Shown: positions 1 through 5,677 of the stretch, piece after piece
How the letters are laid out: the number at the start of each line of letters is the position of its first letter
Position numbering within the stretch: the first letter of the stretch is position 1
From: an uncultured Clostridia bacterium
GTDB lineage: Bacteria; Bacillota; Clostridia; Oscillospirales; Oscillospiraceae
Direction: 5' to 3'
DNA: 5,733 nt
NCBI GenBank assembly: GCA_947169005.1
Contig: CAMVOG010000156.1
Coordinates: forward strand, 1-5,733
Notes under the pieces: generated by a model
The model's database searches: none
The model's input: only the letters and a program-made list of their open reading frames with translations
What the model was told of the DNA's origin: nothing
Program-made: the position numbers and the translations under genes

Positions 1-1392
1 GGCGTCGATCTCGTCGAAGATCAGGGTGCCCACCACATCGTATGCGGCGAAGACGCTTTTCATGGCCAGCATGATGCGGCTCAGCTCGCCGCCGGAGGCG
101 ATGCGGGCGATACGGCCCGGCTCCTCCCCCGGGTTGGCGGAGAGCAGGAAACGCACCGTGTCCGCCCCCGTAGAGTCAAAGCCCTCCTCGCCCTCCTTGG
201 ACAGCAGCTCCACCTCAAAGCGGGCGGCGGGCATGTTCAGCCCGGCCAGCTCCGCCTCCACGGCCCGGGCCAGCCGCTCCCCGGCCTCCCGGCGGCGGGC
301 GGTGAGCCCCGCGGCCAGGTCCAGGACCTTTTTCTTCTGCTCGCGCAGCTCCCGTGCGGCCTTCTCCGTGTTCTCCGTGAGGGCCTCCAGATCCTCCAGC
401 TCGTTCTCGGCGCTTTGGAGCCAGGCGGTCATTTCCTCCACGCTGCCGTACTTCTTCCGCAGACGGCTGAGAACCGAGAGGCGGCTCTCCACCCGGTCCA
501 GCTCGCCGGGGGAAAAGTCCAGTTCGTCCAGCATCTGCGCCATGCGCTCGGCAAGGTCCTCCGCCCGGTAGCGCAGATCGCTGAGCTCCCCGGCCAGCTC
601 CTCCAGGCTTTCCGTATAGCGGCGGGCGGTGGACAGCTCCCCCTCCGCCTCCTGGATCATGGCCAGGGCCCCGTCCGAGCTTTCACCGCCGTAGAGGGCC
701 TGGTAGGCCCCATGGAGTCCACCCGTGATCCGCTCGGCGTTCACCAGAAGGGTGCGGCGCTCGCTGAGCGCTTCCAGCTCCCCCTCCTTTGGCTCCGCCT
801 GGCGGATCTCCTTAACGCGCTTGCGCAGACTCTCGATGCGGTAGTCCTTGTCCTCCTCGCTGCGGCGCAGCGCCTCAAGCCGCTCCTTGAGAGCGGCGTA
901 TTCCTTATAGGCGGCGGCATAGGTTTCCAGCTCCGGCCCCAGGGCGGCGTAGCCGTCCAGATAGGCCCGGTGACTGGCCTCGCTCAAAAGACGGCGGCCG
1001 TCGTTCTGCCCGTGCACGTCGATCAAGAGGTCCCCCAGCTCCCGGAGCTGGGCGGCGCTGACGGGCACGCCGTTGACCCGGCAGGTACTCTTCCCCTCCG
1101 CCGTGATGCGGCGGGTGACGACCAGCTCGCCCTCCTCGCTTTCCACGCCGTTTTCCTCCAGCCAGGCGCGGCAGGGGCCCTCCGCCGTCAGCTCCGCGCT
1201 GATGAGGGCCGCGGAGGCGCCGCTGCGCACCAGTTCCTTGGAGGAGCGGGCGCCCAGGATGGCGTTGATGGAGTCGATGACGATGGATTTGCCCGCGCCG
1301 GTCTCGCCGGTGAGGACGTTCAGCCCGGGGCCGAACTCAATGTCCGCCCGCTCAATAACGGCAACGTTTTCGATATGCAGCAAGCTCAGCAT
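1..1392 (-). CDS. recN: DNA repair protein RecN, 5' part (truncated by window edge)
   Basis: RecN is a cytoplasmic SMC-like ATPase recruited early to DNA double-strand breaks for recombinational repair. I translated the whole in-window part (464 residues, no stop or frameshift). It has an N-terminal ABC half with Walker A GETGAGKS at residues 29-36. A QN-containing segment (DVHGQND) lies near residue 125, followed by a long Glu/Leu/Arg-rich coiled-coil stretch. The ABC signature ASGGELSR is at 432-439 and Walker B TLIFDEID at 456-463, right at the window edge. RecN is usually about 550-575 residues, so roughly the last 100 (D-loop, switch His) lie outside. The ATG is the first possible start: an in-frame TGA stands three codons before it, with GGGTGA about 6 nt upstream as a weak Shine-Dalgarno. 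It lies 29 nt after argR with no terminator between, so it is probably cotranscribed. The identification is firm. Confidence 0.97.
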   Translation of the reverse strand, partial: MLSLLHIENVAVIERADIEFGPGLNVLTGETGAGKSIVIDSINAILGARSSKELVRSGASAALISAELTAEGPCRAWLEENGVESEEGELVVTRRITAEGKSTCRVNGVPVSAAQLRELGDLLIDVHGQNDGRRLLSEASHRAYLDGYAALGPELETYAAAYKEYAALKERLEALRRSEEDKDYRIESLRKRVKEIRQAEPKEGELEALSERRTLLVNAERITGGLHGAYQALYGGESSDGALAMIQEAEGELSTARRYTESLEELAGELSDLRYRAEDLAERMAQMLDELDFSPGELDRVESRLSVLSRLRKKYGSVEEMTAWLQSAENELEDLEALTENTEKAARELREQKKKVLDLAAGLTARRREAGERLARAVEAELAGLNMPAARFEVELLSKEGEEGFDSTGADTVRFLLSANPGEEPGRIARIASGGELSRIMLAMKSVFAAYDVVGTLIFDEIDA

Positions 1393-1421
1393 AGGCTTTC
1401 ACCCGCCTTCCCCGGTCATTT

Positions 1422-1880
1422 TCACCGGTCCTGCAGGACCGCGTGGATCTCGTTGACGAAGCTGCGGGCCGCCGCCGTGTCCTCCATGGCCAGGAAGGCC
1501 GTGTCGTCCCCGGCCAAAGAACCCACCAGCTCCCGGATGTTCATGGCGTCTATGGCCGAGCAGGCGGCGGGGGCCAAGCCCGGCAGGGTCTTGAGGACCA
1601 CTAAGTTCTGGGCGGAGGCACAGGAGGTGACGGACTCCCGGAAAATGGTGCGCAGCCGGTCCGTATAGTTGGGGCTGCCCGTCTCCGCCGGGGCGGCGTA
1701 CTTATAGCCGCCGCTCTTGCTGAGCTCCTTGACCAGGCGCAGCTCCCGCATATCCCGGGAAACGGTGGCCTGGGTGCTCTTGAAGCCATGCTCTCCCAGG
1801 GCCTCAATGAGCTGATTCTGGGTCTCGATATCCCGCTCCTCAATGATCTCCAGGATCTTCTTCTGTCTGGCGTTTTTCAT
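1422..1880 (-). CDS. argR: Arginine repressor ArgR/AhrC
   Basis: This is a transcription regulator that senses L-arginine. In the family, hexamers bind ARG boxes to repress arginine biosynthesis and, in Bacillus (AhrC), activate catabolism. From the ATG at 1880 the protein has 152 residues, the usual family length. Residues 1-65 form the winged helix-turn-helix, with the typical STQATVSRDMRELRLVK segment at 35-51. After a linker, the C-terminal oligomerisation and arginine-binding domain shows LPGLAPAACSAIDAM (99-113) and the arginine-binding GDDT motif (124-127). I chose the 1880 start because it gives the canonical N-terminus (MKNARQKKILEII) and has AGGAAGG 10 nt upstream. An in-frame ATG at 1973 overlaps the nadK stop but would add 31 residues encoded by tandem repeats and has a poorly placed GAGG. 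In B. subtilis the neighbours are the same. Autoregulation through the upstream repeats is possible but unproven. Confidence 0.95.
   Translation of the reverse strand: MKNARQKKILEIIEERDIETQNQLIEALGEHGFKSTQATVSRDMRELRLVKELSKSGGYKYAAPAETGSPNYTDRLRTIFRESVTSCASAQNLVVLKTLPGLAPAACSAIDAMNIRELVGSLAGDDTAFLAMEDTAAARSFVNEIHAVLQDR
1426..1441. repeat. 16-bp perfect palindrome at the 3' end of argR
   Basis: CGGTCCTGCAGGACCG is a perfect, loopless palindrome covering the last argR codons (AVLQDR). In RNA it could fold as a 6-bp stem with a TGCA loop. On the minus strand its distal part can instead pair as CCGGT-GAAAATG-ACCGG across the argR stop codon. The two folds exclude each other. There is no U-tract, so it is not a convincing intrinsic terminator. 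It may simply be a coding coincidence. Confidence 0.5.
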
Positions 1881-1890
1881 ATCGTATATT

Positions 1891-1897
1891 CCTTCCT
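1891..1897 (-). promoter_or_regulatory. Ribosome binding site of argR
   Basis: On the minus strand AGGAAGG lies 10 nt before the ATG at 1880. It supports this internal start over the in-frame ATG at 1973. The last repeat unit of the upstream array overlaps it by two bases. Confidence 0.75.
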
Positions 1898-1959
1898 GAG
1901 TACTGATTCTGCGTACTGAGTACTGATTCTGCGTACTGAGTACTGATTCTGCGTACTGA
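1896..1959. repeat. Three perfect 20-bp tandem repeats in the argR leader
   Basis: Three identical 20-bp units lie head to tail at 1896-1915, 1916-1935 and 1936-1955 (plus strand CTGAGTACTGATTCTGCGTA), followed by a partial CTGA. On the minus strand each unit splits into CAGTACT, CAGTACG and CAGAAT, so it is itself made of diverged 6-7-mers. Each unit junction holds the odd palindrome GTACT-C-AGTAC (1913-1923 and 1933-1943). The array fills most of the 89 nt between the nadK stop and the argR start. Twenty is not a multiple of three, so gain or loss of one unit would shift any reading frame through it. This fits a non-coding leader. A 20-bp period also equals the usual centre-to-centre spacing of paired ARG boxes. 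Confidence 0.97.
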
Positions 1960-1969
1960 TAACGGACTG

Positions 1970-2818
1970 TCATATCCTCGCGTTCAGCTTGCTGTTGACG
2001 ATCTCATAAAAGCTGCGCTTGTCCCCCACAATGAGGCGCGTGGCGCGCTCCGAGCGGCGGACGCGGACCTCGTCCCCCACCTGCAGGGGGAAGGGCCGGT
2101 CCCCGTCCACGGAAAGGACGGCCTCAAAGCTCTGGCGGGCCTCCGGCACCACCGTCACCACCCGCTCCGGGGACAGGACCACGGTCTTGGCATTCAGGGC
2201 GTGGGCACAGATGGGCGTCAGAATGAGGTTATGGGCCACGGGCTCCACGATGGGGCCCCCGGCGGACATGGAATAGGCCGTAGAGCCCGTGGGGGTCGCC
2301 ACGATGACGCCGTCCCCGGAAAAGGCGGAGGTCACGACGCCGTCGGCGTAGACCGTGAGGCTCACGGGATGGGAGCCTGCCGAGCGGATCACCGCCTCGT
2401 TGAGGCCCAGGGCCTCATGGAGCTTTTCCCCGCCCCGCCATACCTCGGCCTCCACCATCATGCGCTCCTCGGTGGCATAGTCGCCCCGCAGGACCCGGTC
2501 CAGGGCCTCTTCCACTTCCTCGGGCTCCAGGGCCGCGATGAAGCCCTTGTGCCCGTAGTTGATGCCCAGGATGGGAATGTCCGCCCGGGCCGCCAGCTTG
2601 GAGCCGGACAGGATCGTGCCGTCCCCGCCCAGGCAGAGCATCAGCTCCGCCCCCTCCAGGGCCTCCTCCGGGCCGCAGAGCAGCTCCGGCCTTGGAAAAT
2701 CCGGCAGGGGCGTGAAAGGGGAGCAGACCCGGCAGGTGAAGCCCCGGGCCTCCAGTTTTTCCGCCAGAGCGGCGGCGGGGGCGGCGTTGTCGCCGCCGAC
2801 GTAGAGAACGATGCTCAT
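1970..2818 (-). CDS. nadK: NAD kinase
   Basis: This cytoplasmic enzyme phosphorylates NAD+ to NADP+ (using ATP or polyphosphate in the family) and sets the NADP(H) pool for biosynthesis. The protein has 282 residues, normal for a bacterial NAD kinase. Visible family motifs are LGGDGTIL with the catalytic GGDGT at 64-68, the substrate-binding pair N140-E141 (GLNEAVI), and the hallmark glycine-rich GDGVIVATPTGSTAYS at 168-183, followed by AGGP. The loop after the first motif reads GINYGHKGFI (85-94), where many homologues have a hydrophobic residue instead of Lys (pattern NxGxLGF). The ATG overlaps the tlyA stop as ATGA, with GGGGGAG 8 nt upstream inside tlyA, so translation is likely coupled. 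The gene ends in another ATGA at 1970-1973. In Bacillus this locus lacks nadK. Its presence here is a clostridial trait as far as I know. Confidence 0.96.
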   Translation of the reverse strand: MSIVLYVGGDNAAPAAALAEKLEARGFTCRVCSPFTPLPDFPRPELLCGPEEALEGAELMLCLGGDGTILSGSKLAARADIPILGINYGHKGFIAALEPEEVEEALDRVLRGDYATEERMMVEAEVWRGGEKLHEALGLNEAVIRSAGSHPVSLTVYADGVVTSAFSGDGVIVATPTGSTAYSMSAGGPIVEPVAHNLILTPICAHALNAKTVVLSPERVVTVVPEARQSFEAVLSVDGDRPFPLQVGDEVRVRRSERATRLIVGDKRSFYEIVNSKLNARI

Positions 2819-3624
2819 TTGCCGCTCTCCCCCTTCAGAGCCTCATGGGAGGCCTCGGCCACCGCGTCGGTGTCCAGCTCCGGGGCCTCGCCCCCCTGGA
2901 CCAGGTGGCCCAAATATTCAATGTTTCCTTCGGGGCCCTTGATGGGGGAAAAGGTCAGCCCCGTCAGCGCAAGGCCCAGGGAGGCGGCGTTCTCCCGGAA
3001 GGCACGCAGGACCTCCTTGTGGGTCTCCAGCTCCCGGACGACGCCTTTTTTGCCCACCTTGTCCTTCCCCGCCTCGAATTGCGGCTTGATGAGGCAGACG
3101 ATCTCCCCCGTTGGGGAAAGCAGCTCCTTTACGGCGGGCAGCACCAGCCGCAGGGAGATGAAGGACACGTCCAGGGAGGCCAGCTCGATGGGGTCCGGCA
3201 CCTGCTCCCGGGTGACATAGCGGATATTGGTCCGCTCCATTACCACCACCCGCTCGTCGCTGCGGACGGACCAGGCAAGCTGCCCGTAGCCCACGTCGAT
3301 GGCATAGAGCTTCTTCGCCCCCCTTTGCAGGAGGCAGTCGCTGAAGCCGCCCGTGGAGGCGCCGCAGTCCAGGCAGATCTTCCCCGCCGGGTCCACGCCG
3401 AAGGTATCCAGCGCCTTTTCCAGCTTGAGCCCGCCCCGGCTGACGAAGGCCGGGGCCGCGCCCCGCAGCTCAATGACCGCGTCCTCCGCCACGGGGGCGC
3501 CGGCCTTATCCACCCGCTGTCCGGCCACGAAGACCAGGCCGCTCATGATATCGGCCTTGGCCCGCTCCCGGCTGGGGGACAGGCCCCGCTGCACCAGCAG
3601 CACGTCCAGTCGTTCTTTCTTCAT
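2815..3624 (-). CDS. tlyA: TlyA family rRNA (cytidine-2'-O)-methyltransferase
   Basis: TlyA proteins use S-adenosylmethionine to 2'-O-methylate cytidines of 23S rRNA (and 16S rRNA in mycobacteria) near the subunit interface. Loss gives capreomycin resistance in Mycobacterium tuberculosis. The Bacillus homologue is YqxC. The protein has 269 residues. An S4 RNA-binding domain spans about 3-60 (RLDVLLVQRGLSPSRERAK onward), followed by VSRGGLKLEKAL (61-72). The Rossmann methyltransferase fold has SAM motif I LDCGASTGGFSDCLL (85-99), AIDVGYGQL (108-116), LDVSFISL (151-158) and IKPQFE (179-184). Lys67, Asp152 and Lys180 fit the K-D-K catalytic residues of FtsJ-like enzymes. A haemolysin label is sometimes given to this family, but the domains indicate a methyltransferase. 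The ATG overlaps the dxs stop (ATGA) with AAGGAG 8 nt before it. The exact target nucleotide cannot be read from sequence. Confidence 0.93.
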   Translation of the reverse strand: MKKERLDVLLVQRGLSPSRERAKADIMSGLVFVAGQRVDKAGAPVAEDAVIELRGAAPAFVSRGGLKLEKALDTFGVDPAGKICLDCGASTGGFSDCLLQRGAKKLYAIDVGYGQLAWSVRSDERVVVMERTNIRYVTREQVPDPIELASLDVSFISLRLVLPAVKELLSPTGEIVCLIKPQFEAGKDKVGKKGVVRELETHKEVLRAFRENAASLGLALTGLTFSPIKGPEGNIEYLGHLVQGGEAPELDTDAVAEASHEALKGESGK

Positions 3625-5483
3625 GGTTCATTCTCCTTTTCGGGGAAAAAACGCTCGATGATCCGGCGGGCAATGCTCTCCGCGTCCAGCCCCCGGCTAT
3701 GCAGCAGCTCCGCCACGGTGCCCTGGGGCACGAAACGCTCCTCCAGGTCCATGAGCAGGGCGGGACAGGCGGCCCCCGCCTCCGCAAGGCGGCTCAGCAG
3801 CTCACGCCCCACGGTATCGGGCCCGGCGGCCTCCTCCGGGAAGGCCAGCCGCCCGGTTTTCATAAGGCTCCGGCGAATGGGCTCCGGGTCCAGGGGCTTG
3901 AGCTGCCCCAGCTTCAACAGCTCCACGGAAACGCCCCGGGCCTCCAACAGCTCCGCCGCTTCGGCGGCCTCGTTGACCAGGGTCCCATAGCAGACAAGGG
4001 TGAGATCGCTGCCCTCCCGCAGGCATTTCAAGGGCGCGGCCCCGCCCTCGGTGTAAGCTCCCTCCCCGCCCCGGGGATAGCGGAGCGCCACGGGCCCCTC
4101 CGCCGCCACGGCGGCGCGAAGCATATCCCGCAGCTCGGCATAGCTGGCGGGGGCATAGAGCCGCAGGCCCGGGACCTGGCGCAGATAGCCCACGTCAAAA
4201 ACACCCTGGTGGGTCTCTCCGTCCGCGCCCACAAGCCCGGCCCGGTCCACGGCAAAGACCACATGAAGCCCCAGGATCGCCACGTCATGCAGCAGCATGT
4301 CGTAGCCCCGCTGGAGAAAGGTGGAATACACGGCGAAGACCGGGATCATGCCCTGCTTCGCCATGCCCGCCGCCATACTGACGGCGTGGCCCTCCGCGAT
4401 GCCCTCGTCAAAAAAGCGCTCGGGAAATCGCCGGGCGAAATCGACCAGGCCAGTCCCGTCCGGCATGGCCGCCGTAACGGCGCAGAGGCGAGGCTCCTTC
4501 TCCGCCAGGGCGCAGAGCTCCCGGCCGAAGACGGCGGAAAAGCATTCCTTCGGCTGGGTGGAAAGGCCCACGGCGGGGTCAAAGGGGCCCACGGCATGGT
4601 AGGCGTCCGGGTCCCGTTCCGCGGGAGCGTAGCCCTTGCACTTTTTCGTGACCACATGCAGCAGCACCGGCTCCCGCAGGGACCGGGCGTGCTCCAGCAT
4701 ATATTCCAGGCGCTTCACGTCGTGCCCGTCCACGGGGCCCAGGTAATGAAAGCCCATTTCCTCAAAGAAGCTGCAGTTGAAGATGGCTACCTTCAAGGCC
4801 GTTTTCAGCTTGTGATTGAAGCGGTAGAGCCGCTCGCCTCCGGGCAGAGACAGGAGCACGCGGCGGTAGACCCGCTTGAAGTGATAGTAGCCGGGCTTCG
4901 TGCGCTGGCGGGCCAGGCTTTTGGCGATGCCGCCCACGTTACGGGTGATGGACATGCCGTTGTCATTCAGAATGACGATCAGGGGCTCCCCGCTCTGGCC
5001 AGCGTTGTTCATGCCCTCGTAGGCCAGGCCGCCGGTCATGGCTCCGTCCCCCAGCACGGCCACCACGTCGTAGTCCTCGCCCCGCAGGGTCCGGGCCCGG
5101 GCCATGCCCAGGGCCAGGGAAATGGAATCCGAGGCGTGGCCCGCGATGAAGGGGTCGCAATCAGACTCCCCCGGCTTGGGGAAGCCGGAAAGGCCGCCGA
5201 AGCGCCGCAGGGTGGAGAAAGCCTCCCGCCGCCCCGTCAGCAGCTTGTGGACGTAGGACTGGTGCCCCACGTCGAATAATATACGGTCCTTCGTCGGGTC
5301 AAAGACCCGATGGAGGGCCACCGTCAGCTCCACGACGCCCAGGTTGGAGGCCAGATGACCCCCGGTTTTGGAAACGCTGTCCACCAAAAAGGCGCGCAAT
5401 TCCCCGCAGAGGGGCTCCAATTCCCCTCTGTCCAGCTTTTTCACGTCCTCAGAAGAGACGATCCTATCCAAAAGTTTGCTCAA
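3621..5483 (-). CDS. dxs: 1-deoxy-D-xylulose-5-phosphate synthase
   Basis: Dxs condenses pyruvate and glyceraldehyde 3-phosphate (thiamine diphosphate and Mg2+ dependent) to DOXP, the first step of the MEP isoprenoid pathway and a precursor of thiamine and pyridoxal. It is a cytoplasmic homodimer. The protein has 620 residues, as long as the E. coli enzyme. The ThDP-binding domain shows GGHLASNLG (His43), FDVGHQSY (His74), the GDGAMTGG cofactor motif at 145-152 with LNDN at 172-175, and GPVDGHD (249-255). The pyrimidine domain shows IAEGHAV with the catalytic Glu at 364, YSTFLQRGYD (386-395) and DRAGLVGADGETHQG (413-427). A transketolase C-terminal domain follows. Small deviations are Asp119 in GHASDSIS, where Thr is usual in E. 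coli-type enzymes, and Gly365 where Gln is usual. The start is a TTG with GGAGAG 7 nt upstream. No in-frame ATG gives a sensible N-terminus. It is the first gene after the promoter and overlaps tlyA by ATGA. Confidence 0.97.
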   Translation of the reverse strand: MSKLLDRIVSSEDVKKLDRGELEPLCGELRAFLVDSVSKTGGHLASNLGVVELTVALHRVFDPTKDRILFDVGHQSYVHKLLTGRREAFSTLRRFGGLSGFPKPGESDCDPFIAGHASDSISLALGMARARTLRGEDYDVVAVLGDGAMTGGLAYEGMNNAGQSGEPLIVILNDNGMSITRNVGGIAKSLARQRTKPGYYHFKRVYRRVLLSLPGGERLYRFNHKLKTALKVAIFNCSFFEEMGFHYLGPVDGHDVKRLEYMLEHARSLREPVLLHVVTKKCKGYAPAERDPDAYHAVGPFDPAVGLSTQPKECFSAVFGRELCALAEKEPRLCAVTAAMPDGTGLVDFARRFPERFFDEGIAEGHAVSMAAGMAKQGMIPVFAVYSTFLQRGYDMLLHDVAILGLHVVFAVDRAGLVGADGETHQGVFDVGYLRQVPGLRLYAPASYAELRDMLRAAVAAEGPVALRYPRGGEGAYTEGGAAPLKCLREGSDLTLVCYGTLVNEAAEAAELLEARGVSVELLKLGQLKPLDPEPIRRSLMKTGRLAFPEEAAGPDTVGRELLSRLAEAGAACPALLMDLEERFVPQGTVAELLHSRGLDAESIARRIIERFFPEKENEP

Positions 5484-5490
5484 AACGCAA

Positions 5491-5496
5491 CTCTCC
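5491..5496 (-). promoter_or_regulatory. Ribosome binding site of dxs
   Basis: On the minus strand GGAGAG lies 7 nt before the TTG at 5483. It decides this non-ATG start, since the residues that follow (MSKLLDRIVSSEDVKKL) match the expected Dxs N-terminus. Confidence 0.8.
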
Positions 5497-5508
5497 GTAT
5501 TGTTTACA

Positions 5509-5531
5509 GAATATGCCTTCCATGCATATTC
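5509..5531 (-). promoter_or_regulatory. Hairpin in the dxs 5' leader
   Basis: A perfect 8-bp inverted repeat, GAATATGC and GCATATTC, is separated by a 7-nt loop (ATGGAAG on the minus strand). It sits in the predicted 5' untranslated region, about 8 nt after the expected transcription start and 12 nt before the Shine-Dalgarno. The stem is AT-rich and has no U-tract, so mRNA stabilisation or a protein site is more likely than termination. No known riboswitch is recognisable in this leader of about 55 nt. Confidence 0.5.
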
Positions 5532-5545
5532 ATTTATACATGGCT

Positions 5546-5574
5546 ACTATAACAAATATTCATGCATAATTCAA
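5546..5574 (-). promoter_or_regulatory. Sigma-A-type promoter of the dxs operon
   Basis: On the minus strand the -35 TTGAAT (5569-5574) and the -10 TATAGT (5546-5551) are separated by exactly 17 bp. The -10 is preceded by TGT, an extended -10 signature. The region is sharply AT-rich compared with its GC-rich surroundings. Transcription should start near 5539, giving a leader of about 55 nt before dxs. It is the only good promoter I see in the window and could serve all five genes. Confidence 0.8.
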
Positions 5575-5585
5575 GGCTTATTCAA
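5558..5585 (-). promoter_or_regulatory. Three 11-bp-phased TTGAAT-like direct repeats over the dxs -35
   Basis: Minus-strand hexamers TTGAAT (5580-5585), TTGAAT (5569-5574) and ATGAAT (5558-5563) recur exactly every 11 bp, so they lie on one face of the helix. The middle copy is the -35 element. A fourth TGAAT is at 5528-5532, 30 bp downstream of the third. Direct repeats of about 11 bp are typical of OmpR/PhoB-type response-regulator sites, but no regulator can be named from the sequence. Confidence 0.45.
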
Positions 5586-5648
5586 GATTTCTTTGGAAAA
5601 CGAGGGAACAGGGCTCAGGCAGCAGGGCTCGGCGTCGGTGGCGGACGC

Positions 5649-5677
5649 AAAAGGTCCCGGCACGAGGCCGGGACCTT
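5649..5677 (-). terminator. Rho-independent terminator of an upstream minus-strand unit
   Basis: An 11-bp perfect stem (AAGGTCCCGGC pairing with GCCGGGACCTT) encloses a 5-nt loop, CTCGT on the minus strand, and is followed by a short run of four T (CCTTTTGCG). On the plus strand the stem is followed by CTCAG, so the minus direction is favoured. It would stop transcription from a gene right of the window and insulate dxs, which has its own promoter. A 5-bp hairpin (GCGTC/GACGC, 5632-5648) abuts its downstream end. Confidence 0.75.

Noticed and set aside
415..1668. Plus-strand open frame of 417 codons over recN and argR
   Set aside because: It spans two real genes and their gap in antisense, has no family motifs, and the minus strand reads as clear RecN and ArgR.
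1896..1959. CRISPR array
   Set aside because: The 20-bp units are directly contiguous with no spacers between them, and no cas genes are nearby.
1422..1973. 183-residue version of ArgR starting at 1973
   Set aside because: The extra 31 residues are encoded by the tandem repeats, exceed the family length, and the start lacks a well-placed ribosome site. It is kept only as a finding.
2845..3990. Plus-strand open frame of 381 codons over tlyA and the dxs end
   Set aside because: Antisense shadow. It crosses the overlap of two well-identified genes and resembles no protein family.
3699..5279. Long plus-strand open frame (526 codons) antisense to dxs
   Set aside because: It is a shadow caused by GC-rich codon use in dxs. 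Its product is rich in Gly, His, Gln and Ala without any recognisable domain, while the minus strand encodes a full Dxs.
5484..5545. Riboswitch (for example a thiamine diphosphate box) upstream of dxs
   Set aside because: The leader is only about 55 nt and lacks any recognisable riboswitch core. A simple hairpin is all that is visible.
5528..5585. TGAAT elements near the dxs promoter as ARG boxes
   Set aside because: All copies are in direct orientation. No inverted ATTCA partner at the right distance forms the required palindrome.
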